A stretch of DNA of 64,000 bases, from contig NC_020167.2 in assembly GCF_000224145.3 (NCBI RefSeq), positions 5,883,552-5,947,551 of the forward strand. Direction: 5' to 3'. Below are positions 1 to 10,090 of the stretch, piece by piece (the stretch's first letter is position 1; every line of letters starts with the position of its first letter). The position numbers were made by a program, and so were the translations under genes. The notes under the pieces were generated by a model that was not told where the DNA came from, did not search any database, and saw nothing but the letters and a program-made list of their open reading frames with translations. This stretch comes from Ciona intestinalis. Taxonomy: Eukaryota; Chordata; Ascidiacea; Phlebobranchia; Cionidae.

Positions 1-160
1 ACCCTATTATATTATTGGGTATTGGCGACGAAATTTAAAATTTGGATTGACATTTAGGTTTTTACCATGATGCCGGTTACTTGTATGACTTTGTAAATAA
101 CTTTAACATAAATTAAAAGTGCAAAAGGAATATGATCGATTGCGCTTTTTATGTATATAA

Positions 161-352
161 AGTGGGAAAAGATCGGACACATTTTCATTCTATTTTCTCG
201 TCCCGTTCGGTAGTAAACAAGGAGAATTCAAAAAGATATAAAACCGTATCCTTACGACTCCCATAAACTGTTGTTAATTGTTTAAAATGCGATCAGGATA
301 TTTGAGCATTATTCGCTGAAGGTGTTCTATCTCCCCCCACCCTTATACTATG
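161..352 (-). mobile_element. Inverted-repeat element (MITE) in intron 1 of copy A
   Basis: Internal landmarks of the family: TAGTAAACAA, AAACCGTATCC, GACTCCCATA, TTGTTAATTG, then GGTGTTC and CCCCCCACCCT. The left terminus is worn. Same insertion as 2763-2946, copied with the 2.6 kb duplication. Bases 1-7 of the window are the tail of another copy. Confidence 0.8.
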
Positions 353-421
353 TTTATATATGTTACATGCATACGAAACAACCAACCGTATAACTTGTAT
401 CTTTTTTTTTCTATTTATAAG

Positions 422-1794
422 TCAGATACAACGACCTTGGGTGTTGGGAGGATACGATTAACAGAGCTATTCCAACTTTAGAAGGAACAGATCCGACTCT
501 TATGGACAACTACACTACGAGAACCAATCCCATCCTAAAGTGCGCACGTGTGGCTTTGGCAAGAAATTACAAAATATTCGCTATACAGGTATGTAATGCT
601 ACTTAGTTATGGTAATGTTTAGTTGCTATAGACCAGAGATCGTTAACCGGTGTGCACGGTGCACCAAAATATGCCTGGGGTGCACCAGTGCAAAAGAGTA
701 TACAAGGGTGCACCACAAACTTCAAACATTTCCAGCAATAAAAATATATTAACGCATTTAAAAAAATGAGTATTGTTTTGTTAAAGTTTAGCACTTTTTT
801 AACAAATTTAGTCACTTTTCTACAGTTTAGTCCCAAGTTTTTGGTCATTCCTTTGCGAAACCACTCCTCTCTTTAACCGCAAACCACGTGTTCCTATAAT
901 GATTTAGATTAGCGGTGCTTTTTGACTAAACAATAAATTATACTCGTACCCATTTCTCCTTAATGACGTCATTAGTTTTAGGTTAGAGCAAACAGGGGTA
1001 CATGAGTTCACCATAACAACTTCACGGGTTCACCTATCTAAAAAAGTTTGAAGAGCACTGCACTCTGCTATAGATACACGACAAATACTGTCTCTTCAGT
1101 CCAAACGTTTAACAATTCTTACAACTCAAAACCCTAATACACGACGACGAACACTACATTAGAACCCAAATGGTTAAATCACCGTTGCATTAGAATCTAT
1201 TGTATATAATAATTGGACCAGCGTTTACAATTCAAAACCTTAATACTTTTATATATACAGGATGGTGGTTGGTGTGCTAGCTCTGCTAATGCAAGGACAA
1301 CGTACAAGAAATACGGTAGTTCTGCAGCTTGTGCAGCTGACGGAGAAGGCGGGCAATGGGCAAATCAAGTCTACGAAATTATTGGTAATTTTGATTCGTT
1401 TTGGTTAAAAGCATATTGTGTAAATGCATAGACAGGAGTATAGTATACACACAAAACATGAAACATAACATTAGTTTATACAGATAACGAATTTAACCCT
1501 TTTATCGACAACACAGGTAAGATGGTGTCTGGACAAACTGAAATAGAAGTCGCTTCAAACAAACAAGTGGCGTATTGGAACGTAATGTACAACACATGTC
1601 TGTCGGCTTTTCCTTACGAGGCTAGCGCCACAGCAACACCAAGCGATCAAAGTTTCCGGCATAGATTCAATGCTACCATCGTCGACATACAAAGATACAG
1701 CGTGCTTGTGAGATTGAAACGAACCGACCAAGATACGGGATGGGATAAAATGGCCATAACAGTGAACTGGGTGTTGTATGTACCCATCATGTAA
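422..1794 (+). CDS. Secreted GGWC-domain / H-type-lectin-like protein, copy A (5' exon outside window)
   Basis: Three exons join in phase: 422-588, 1261-1384 and 1517-1794 (TAA). The signal-peptide exon must lie left of base 1. The first two exons encode a four-cysteine domain: LGCWED, RAIPTLEGTDPTL, KCARVALARNY, then GGWCASSANA, YKKYG and ANQVYEI. I know similar domains from secreted proteins of marine invertebrates but cannot name a family. The last exon has the features of an H-type lectin beta-sandwich, ending in SVLVRLKR and ITVNWVLYV. Donor at 1385 is gtaatt; the acceptor at 1515-1516 (acacag) is the one conserved in every copy. An alternative acceptor at 1482-1483 would add about 11 residues (NEFNPFIDNT) in frame. 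A role in carbohydrate recognition is inferred from the fold resemblance only. The unit containing this copy repeats about 2.6 kb downstream as copy B. Confidence 0.72.
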
Positions 1795-2420
1795 TTTATT
1801 ACCGTCTATATCTTTGTACAATAGTATTTTTAAAACAATATTGCATCTATTGCATTTTACCCGCTGATTAAAATACGTGATGGACACGCTCTTATTTATA
1901 TTAGTGGTGGCCTTACTACAGGAGTTCACCAAGACTTGTATATCTCCCCCCATCCTACTATAATACTAAAAAATATGAAGCATCAAACTGTAAACCCGTG
2001 TGATCCAAAATTGTAGCGTCACTTCCTTTCCCTTTCCTTTTACTTTATTATTATGACGTTTCAGTATACCTGTTGTTTAATGACTAACTGAAGTAGCAAT
2101 GTCTTAAGGGTTGGGTTTAATAGTGTTGATCTATATAGGAACATCACCTGCTGCTTAGCTTGTTATGTTGTAAAACATACAATAAGTAATGTCTAAGGGT
2201 GGCGGAGTTACATATTCTGCATATAGTGATTATATATTATAACAAATAGTATATATGGTTACGCAGGGGTGATAAGGTAAATTAAAAATAAATACAAGAT
2301 GTTATTGCTTATATTATTTCTACAGCTTCAATATTCCTATGTCCTTCCACGTAAGTATAAATTTTAAGTAAATAAATAAAAATCGATATAACTACTATGG
2401 TTTATAATGGTATATATAGT

Positions 2421-2607
2421 AGGGTGGGGGGAAGACGGGACATCTTTAGCACATAATATCCAAATTTTGTGATCGTGTTTTAAATAATTTATAAAGGTTT
2501 ATGAGTCGTGAGGATACGGTTTTATAACTCTATGAATGCTTTTTATTTACTATACCAAATGAGACAAAAAAAATAAAATAAAACGATGTCCCATCTCCCC
2601 CCACCCT
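2421..2607 (+). mobile_element. MITE in intron 1 of copy B
   Basis: Starts AGGGTGGGGGGAAGACGGG and ends TGTCCCATCTCCCCCCACCCT; about 187 bases with matching inverted ends and flanking TA. No coding capacity. Family resembles the abundant Ciona MITE (possibly the one called Cimi-1). Confidence 0.9.
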
Positions 2608-2762
2608 ATTATATTATTGGGTATTGGCGACGAAATTTAAAATTTGGATTGACATTTAGGTTTTTACCATGATGCCGGTTACTTGTATGACTTTGTAAAT
2701 AACTTTAACATAAATTAAAAGTGCAAAAGGAATATGATCGATTGCGCTTTTTATGTATATAA

Positions 2763-2946
2763 AGTGGGAAAAGATCGGACACATTTTCATTCTATTTTCT
2801 CGTCCCGTTCGGTAGTAAACAAGGAGAATTCAAAAAGATATAAAACCGTATCCTTACGACTCCCATAAACTGTTGTTAATTGTTTAAAATGCGATCAGGA
2901 TATTTGAGCATTATTCGCTGAAGGTGTTCCATCTCCCCCCCACCCG
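2763..2946 (-). mobile_element. MITE, duplicate of the 161-352 copy
   Basis: Nearly identical to 161-352, at an offset of about 2,602 bases. Confidence 0.8.
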
Positions 2947-4227
2947 TATACTATGTTTATATATGTTACATGCATAAGAAACAACCAATCGTATAACTTG
3001 TATCTTTTTTTCTATTTATAAGTCAGATACAACGATCTAGGGTGTTGGGGGGATGCGCGTGACAGAGCTATTGCAACTTTGGAAGGAACAGATTCGACTC
3101 TTATGGACAGTTATCATACAAGAACTAATCCGATCCTAAAGTGCGCACGTGTGGCTTTGGCAAGAAATTACAAAATATTCGCCGTACAGGTATATAATGC
3201 TTCTTAGTTAGGATAATGTTTAGGTGGTATAAAATACGCCACAAATGTTGACTTATAACCCAAACGGACGAGTCACTATTGCATTAGAATTTAATATATA
3301 ATGAATATATCAGCGTTTACAATTCAAAGCCTTAATACTTTTATACAGAACGGTGGTTGGTGTGCCGGCTCTGCTAATGCAAGGTCAACGTACAAGAAAT
3401 ACGGTAGTTCTACAGCTTGTGCAGCTGACGGGGAAGGCGGTCCGGGTGCAAATCAAGTCTACGAAATTATTGGTAATTTTGATTCGTTTTGGTTAAAAGC
3501 ATATTTAGATTTAACGCATAGACAGCGATATAGTATACACGCAAAACAAGAAAGTCAAACCATTTGTAATAACGAATTTAACCCTTTTATCGACAACACA
3601 GTTAAGATGGTGTCTGGACAAACTGAAATAGAAGTCGCTTCAAACAAACAAGTGGCGTATTAGAACGTATTGTACAACACATGTTTGTCGGCTTTTCCTT
3701 ACGAGGCTAGCGTCACAGCGACACCAAGCGATCAAAGTTTCCCGCATAGATTCAATGTTACCATCGTCGACATACAAAGATACAGCGTGTTTGTTGGATT
3801 GAAACGAATCGATCAAGATACGGGATGGAATAAAATGCCCTTAACAGTGAACTGGGTGTTGTATGTACCCATCATGTAATTTATTACCGTCTATATCTTT
3901 GTACAATAGTATTTTTAAAACAATATTGCATCTATTGCATTTTACCCGCTGATTAAAATACGCGATTGACAAACACGCTCATATTCATATTAGTTGTTTC
4001 CTCACTACAGGAGTTCACCAAGACTTGTATATACATTACATCGCTTTACACACAATACTTGAAAATATAAAGCATCATACTGTATCCGTGTTAATCAAAA
4101 CTCTTGCATCACTTCCTTTTCTTTTAACTTTAATCATTTTGACGTTTCAGTAATTCTGTGTTATTTAATGTTAAATGAAGAAACAACACAGCCTACAAGA
4201 GATATTTACATTTCTGGTATATATATT

Positions 4228-4411
4228 AGGGTGGGGGAAGATGGGACACTTTTAGCACCGAATATCCAAATATCCTGATCGTGTTTTAAACAATTAACAA
4301 CGGTCCATGAGAGTCGTGAGGATACGTTTTTATTATTCTTTGACTGTTCTTCGTTTACTGCCATATAGGACGAGAAAATAGAATAAAAAGGTGTCCCATC
4401 TTCCCCGCCCT
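4228..4411 (+). mobile_element. MITE downstream of copy B
   Basis: Complete, AGGGTGGGGGAAGATGGGAC at the left, GTCCCATCTTCCCCGCCCT at the right. Confidence 0.9.
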
Positions 4412-5335
4412 ATATGTAAGTCGTGGTAACAATGTCTCAATGAAATAAAACAAGTGTTGGTTGTAATACTGTTAATATATAAAAAGTCACTTGTTGCTTA
4501 GCTTGTTATGTTGTAAAATATACAATCAATGTTTTTTACGAAACGGTAGTGGAGTTGGTGGAGTTGTAGTTAAATATTTTACATACCGATTATAATATAT
4601 TATAACAAATATGTTGCGCAAGAATTATAAGATAAGTTAGGAATAAATACAAGATGGACGCTTTGGCACATATTATCCAAATATCTTGATCGTGTTTTAA
4701 ACAATAACAACGGTCTATAAAAGTCTTGAGGACTTGCTGCATAAAATCCGCACAGTGCATCCACTAAACTTGGCGTTTTTAAATTTAGACAGCACATTTA
4801 AATTACCGGTGCAGATTATTGAAAAACAAAGAAAATAGAAAAAATATGAAAAACGGGACCATAGTACTTGTATACGCGTCACGCTGTTTTTTAATACTTG
4901 GAAAATATGAAGCATCAAACTGTATTCGGGTTATTCAAAACTTTTGCGTCACTTCCTTTTCTTTTAACTTTACTTATTACGACGTTTCAATAAATCTGTT
5001 TCATTTAATTATGGTCCTATGACACATTGCGTCAAAAGAAGATGGTTGTTATATGGTGTTAAATATAGACAACGGCCGGTTCATTCAGTATGGGTTTTGC
5101 TATAGACAGTCGATAGAATTTGCAAAAGGAAACCTACGAAAGTTAGCAAAGCTACGCAGTAAACATCGCTCTGCTTTTGTATTGTATTTTTTGCAATTAT
5201 ACCAATATAGCGTTGTTTTCTGTATTGTGATTTTGACCCTTTAATAAGTTATTTGCAACACACAGGTTCTGCAAGATAATTAACATATATTGCTGCGCTG
5301 GGGTTAATATGAGGTATATTACGAATAAACACAAA

Positions 5336-6710
5336 ATGCTATCACTGATATTATTTCTACAGCTTCAATATTCCTATGTCCTTCCACGTAAGTACAATTT
5401 CAAGTAATGAATGAATGAATGTTTTTTTTGACTAACCAGGCGAGGAAATGACAGTCGTTATAACACGGGTGTTCTGTTCAACACACCAATGCCCGGGTAC
5501 GAGAAACCACGTGTATATATGTTACTTTGTGGTTAAATATTTTGGAATGTTTTTTTTTTTCTGTAACGTATAGTTGAAAATTTGGCAACCAGTAAGGAAC
5601 CATTTGGTTGAGGCAACTGCTGTTGAGTTTCTTTCCAAGGACCCACACGTCCATTAATGGTAAAAGCATAAAGCCTTTTGAAATCCGTAAACGTTATTGG
5701 CTGAAAGGCAGGCGCGCTAACCACTTTACCATGGTGTTAGACATGAAATAAAATTTCGTTTGGATGTGGTATACTGTATACTTAGAGAATGCGACTTATT
5801 TTGAATAAAAGTGAAATGTTACCTATTAACCACGTTTTTTTCATAATTTATATTCAAGTCAGATATAATGATCTGGGGTGTTGGTTGGACCGTTATACGG
5901 TGTCCAGAGCTGTTCCAGCATTGGAAGGAACAGATCCGACGCTTACAGGCAATTACCAATTAAGAACTGATGCCATCGAAAAGTGCGCTCGTGTTGCTTG
6001 GTCAAGAAACTACGAAGTATTCGCTATGCAGGTATTAGTGCTTCTTAGTTATCGTAATGTTTAGGTTATAGATATAAAGGAAGATTTTATCTGTATGCCC
6101 CATACGTCCGAGTGACCATTAGAAAATCGTTCACAATTTCAAACTCCTTTATACAGTCTGGTGGTTGGTGTGGCAGCTCTGCTAACGCAAGGTCAACGTA
6201 TAAGAAATACGGTAACTCTTCAGTTTGTGCAGCTGACGGGAGAGGCGGACCTGGTGCAAATCAAGTCTACGAAATTCTTGGTAAATTTGACTCTGTATTT
6301 TGGCTGAAAGTATATTCGATTCAATTGCACAGATAAAACAGCAGTAAAGTATATATACACATTCGAGATATGAAACTTAACATTACTGTGTACATATATT
6401 CAACGAATTTAACCCTAATACAAACAACGCAGTTCGAACAGTGTCTGGACAATCTGAAAAAAAGCTCGTCTCAAACAACCAAGTGGCGTACTGGAACGTA
6501 ATGTACAAAACATGTTTATCGGCTCCACCAATGAAAGTAAGCGCCACAGCGACACCAAGCGATCAAAGTTTCCCGCATAGATTCAATGTTACCATCGTCG
6601 ACATTCAAAGATACAGCGTGCTTGTTAGATTGAAACGAATCGATCAAGATACGGGATGGGATAAAATGCCCATAACAGTGAACTGGGTGTTACGTGATCT
6701 AGAGTTGTAA
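5336..6710 (+). CDS. Secreted GGWC-domain / H-type-lectin-like protein, copy C
   Basis: Four exons join in phase into about 208 residues: 5336-5387, 5859-6031, 6157-6280 and 6433-6710. Residues 1-17 are a hydrophobic signal peptide (MLSLILFLQLQYSYVLP). Residues about 18-116 form the four-cysteine domain (LGCWLDRY, RAVPALEGTDPTL, KCARVAWSRNY, GGWCGSSANA). Residues about 117-208 form the H-type-lectin-like domain, ending SVLVRLKR, MPITVNWVLRDLEL. This copy has no usable upstream acceptor in intron 3: reading through meets TAA at 6334-6336, so the acceptor at 6431-6432 is needed. That supports the same acceptor in the other copies. Intron 1 holds a reverse-oriented SINE (5436-5735). Family role unknown; secreted lectin-like function is inference. 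Confidence 0.75.
5436..5735 (-). mobile_element. tRNA-derived SINE in intron 1 of copy C
   Basis: On the minus strand the head reads TGGTAAAGTGGTTAGCGCGC (A-box like), then TGGGTCCTTGGAAAGAAAC, and the 3' part carries AACACCCGTGTTATAACGAC. About 300 bases. Probably the composite SINE of Ciona; the name is not certain. Confidence 0.75.
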
Positions 6711-7525
6711 CATATTACCGTCTATATCTTTGTACAACATTATTTACAAATCGTAACTCCAGACTACAGCATCTTCCCCTTTAATTAAATACGCGATGGG
6801 CAAACACGCTCTTATATAGGCCTATATAATTTGTGGCCCTTTTACAGGAGTTTACTAATACCTTTTAATATGTACGTCAAATTGCCTTATACATAATATT
6901 TGGAACATACATACTGTATTATTTTTATAAATATATTCATAAAGGCGTAAGCACAAAACTATAATAAAATATTACAAAACGTGTATCTTGGTGCTGAATT
7001 AATTCATGTCTTGCTGGGAGCGTTGGTGGGCTGTCGTATATTTTAAAATACGCCCTGGTTCCAACTGATGCGACTTGCTGCAAAATCCGCACATAGTGCA
7101 ATCTCTTAAACTTGGCGTTTTTTGAATTCAAGAGAGCACTTTTGAATCGCCGATGCAATTAAAAGTATTGAAAAACAAACGAAACGAAAAAGTGAGCATT
7201 AATACTTGTATATACGTTACGCTAGTTTTAACATAATACTAATATGAAGCATCAAACTGTATCCGTGTGACCCAAAACTTTAGCCTCACTTCCTTTTCAT
7301 TTAACTTTACCTATTACGACCTTTTTAGTAAACCTGTGTTGTTTAATTTCCTAGTCCAATGACGCATTGAGTTAAAAAAAGGGTTGGTTGTAATATACTG
7401 TTAATCTAGACAACAGCCGGTTCATTTAGTATAGGTTTTGCTGTAGAATAGTCGATAGAATTTGCAAAAAGGGGAGTCTATATTGCTGCGCTGGGGTTAT
7501 GAGATATATTACGAATAAACACAAA

Positions 7526-9097
7526 ATGCTATCAATGATATTATTTCTACAGCTTCAATATTCCTATGTCCTTCCACGTAAGTACAATTTTAAATGATAA
7601 AGTTTTTTTTGATTCAACACACGAGAAAATGACAGTCGCTACATAACACGGGTGTTCTGTTTCACACATCCCTACCCGGGTACAGTAACCACGCATGTAA
7701 CTTTGAGGATAAATATTTAGAATATTTTTTTTACACTGATGGGTTGAGGCACCTGAGGTAAAGTTTCTTTCCAAGGACCCACACGCCCACTGTTGGTAGA
7801 AGCATCAAGCATTGTAACCCGTAAACACCGGCTAAGAGGCAGACGCACGCTATAACCACTTTAAACGACTTGTCTTGACGAAAACTGAAATTTTACTTAC
7901 TAACGACGTCTTTTTTTACTTTTTTTTTATTTAAGTCAGATATAATGATCTGGGGTGTTGGACGGACATGGCTCTGTCCAGAGCTATTCCAACTTTGGAA
8001 GGAACTGATCCAACTCTTTCAGACAATTACAAAATAAGAAGTGACCCCATTCTAAAATGCGCACGTGTGGCTTGGGCAAGAAAATACGAAGTATTCGCCG
8101 TACAGGTACAATGCTTCTAAGTTATATGCTATTGCTTCGATTCTATAGACACAAGACGATTTAATCTGTATAACCCAAACGTCCGAGTAACCTTTAGATG
8201 TCCGGCGCCGTGGCATAGTGCTGGTTAGCGCGCGCGCCTGACTGTATAACCAATTAGTAATGGGTTTAAGGCTCGACGCTGCTACCATTGTGGGCGTATG
8301 TGTCCTTGGGCAAGACACTTAACGACAATTGCTCCAACCCAGTGGTCACTGATGGGTTGTCAAAATTATCAGCCATATACATGAAATAAAATTTTAAAAA
8401 CCCCAAAAAAATAATTACCCGCAAAGTAACATACATGGTATAAGGCTGGCACGAGGTGTTAAACCTGTTCGATAACGACTGTTGTTTTCCGGCCACATGA
8501 GGATAAAGTAAGTTACATTCATTAGAATATCTTTTACAATTTTAAACTCCTTTATACAGTTTCATGGTTGGTGTAGCAGCTCTGCTAATGCAAGGTCCAC
8601 GTATAAGAAATACGGTAACTCTTCACGTTGTACAACCGACGGGACAGGCGGGCCGAGTGCAAATCAAGTCTACGAATTTCTTGGTAAGTTTGACTCTGTA
8701 TTTTGGCTGAAAGTATTTTCGATTCAAATGCACAGATAAAGCAGTAACACATTCAAAAAATGAAACTGAGCGTTAGTCGGTTAGTGTGTACGAATTTAAC
8801 CCTAATACAAACAACACAGTTAAGATGGTGTCTGGACAAACCGAAATAGAACTCGCTTCAAACAAACAAGTGGCGTATTGGAACGTATTGTACAACACAT
8901 GTTTGTCGGCTCCACCAATGAAAGTAGGCGCCACAGCGACACCAAGCGATCAAAGTTTCCCGCATAGATTCAATGTTACCATCGTCGACATACAAAGATA
9001 CAGCGTGCTTGTTACATTGAAACGAATCGATCAAGATACAGGATGGGATAAAATGCCCATAACAGTGAACTGGGAGTTACGTGATCTAGAGTTGTAA
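7526..9097 (+). CDS. Secreted GGWC-domain / H-type-lectin-like protein, copy D
   Basis: Exons 7526-7577, 7936-8105, 8560-8683 and 8820-9097 join in phase into 207 residues. The layout matches copy C: signal peptide, LGCWTDM and RAIPTLEGTDPTL block, then a diverged GWC motif (FHGWCSSSANA instead of SGGWC), then the lectin-like domain ending MPITVNWELRDLEL. Four cysteines of the first domain are kept. Intron 1 contains an old reverse SINE; intron 2 contains a second, forward SINE (about 8201-8510) that lengthens it from roughly 125 bases in copy C to about 450. No stops or frameshifts seen. Whether FHGWC still works is unknown. Confidence 0.73.
7600..7870 (-). mobile_element. SINE in intron 1 of copy D
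   Basis: Same position and orientation as in copy C (CCCGGGTAC, GGGTTGAGGCA, CTTTCCAAGGACCCACACG), so it predates the C/D split. Confidence 0.72.
8201..8510 (+). mobile_element. SINE in intron 2 of copy D
   Basis: Head GCCGTGGCATAGTGCTGG (A-box like), GGGTTTAAGGCTCGACGC (B-box like), core GTCCTTGGGCAAGACACTT, and 3' part ending ATAACGACTGTTGTTTTCCG. Absent from the homologous intron of copy C. Confidence 0.82.
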
Positions 9098-9321
9098 CAT
9101 ATTACCGTCTATATCTTTGTACAACATTATTTACAAGTCGTAACTCCAGACTACAGCATACCTTTTATGCTAACCAAAATACGCGATGGACAAAAACACT
9201 CCTATGTTTATTATTTGTAGCCTTACTACAGGAATTTACTAATACATGTATATATATATACGTCAAATTGCCTTATACATAATATTTGAAAAATACTGCT
9301 TAATTGTTGTTTATGTTTAAG

Positions 9322-9480
9322 TCAGATACAATAATCTGAGGTGTGAAAGAAAGATTGCGCGTCCCAGAGCTATTTCAACTTTAAAAGGGACCGATCCGAC
9401 TCCCACAGGCAGTTACTGATGCTCAAAAACTGACACCCGCTAATAATTAATGCGCACGTATTTGCTTTGACAAGAAATTT
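9322..9480 (+). pseudogene. Relic exon 2 of the GGWC/lectin-like family
   Basis: After a typical acceptor (tttaag) the frame reads RYNNLRCERK ... RAISTLKGTDPTPTGSY and then stops at TGA. The hallmark Cys-Trp pair has lost its Trp, and the KCARVA segment is broken by indels. No matching exon 1, 3 or 4 is found between 9098 and 10090, so this is an isolated remnant of a lost copy between D and F. Confidence 0.7.
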
Positions 9481-9672
9481 CGCAACCGTGTGGTTCACTA
9501 CCCAGCGTCACTTCCCTTTTATTTCACTTTATTTATTACGTTGAAACCGTTGTTGTTTAAGCGTATAGCTTATTGACGCATTGAGATAAACAAGGATTGT
9601 TTGTAATATACTGTTAATCTAGACGACAGCCGCTTCATTTAGTGGGTTTCGCTATAAAATAATTGATATATT

Positions 9673-9859
9673 AGGGTGGGGAAAGATGGGACACCTTTAG
9701 CACATAATATCTAAATATCCTAATCGTGTTTTAAACAATTAACAACGGCCTATGGGAGTCGTATGGATACACTTTTATAATTCTTTAAAAGTTCTTTGTT
9801 TACTACTAAATGGGACGAGAAAATGAAACTAAAAAGTGTCCCATCTTCCCCCATCTCAC
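9673..9859 (+). mobile_element. MITE between relic exon and copy F
   Basis: AGGGTGGGGAAAGATGGGAC to GTCCCATCTTCCCCCATCT; complete length. Confidence 0.9.
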
Positions 9860-10090
9860 TGTACAACAAGGAAAGGCCACGGAATTTAGCGAAGTTACGT
9901 AATATAGCCTACAGTGCTCTGTATTTTGTATTTTTTTCTTTTCTATACTGTAATTTTTACTGTTTAAGCTAATTATGGTTTGAAAAAGCAAAATGAATAT
10001 GTAGCTCAAGTTATTAGGTATATGCAGGATTCTGTAGGATAAATAATGAATGAGGTTGCGGGGTTAAGATATATTAAGAACAAATGCAAG

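Larger units (their letters stand above)
2299..3879 (+). pseudogene. GGWC / H-type-lectin-like protein, copy B, with premature stop
   Basis: Four exons correspond to the family model: 2299-2350 (signal peptide, MLLLILFLQLQYSYVLP), 3023-3189, 3349-3472 and 3602-3879. The Trp codon found in copies A, C and D (AYW) is TAG here at 3661-3663, cutting the lectin-like domain about 20 residues into its last exon. The third intron has no in-frame stop, so a retained-intron transcript reads openly from exon 3 through 3660 and still meets the same TAG. The rest of the last exon (3664-3879) stays in frame and close to copy A, so the break looks recent, or the stop is an allele or sequencing error. A truncated protein carrying only the GGWC domain remains possible. 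Confidence 0.68.

Noticed and set aside
1555-1953. 132-residue open frame on the - strand
   Set aside because: Antisense to the lectin-like exon of copy A; no splice context or family resemblance.
8201-8290. tRNA-like A and B boxes as a tRNA gene
   Set aside because: No cloverleaf can be closed and the sequence continues into a SINE core and tail; other copies exist in the window.
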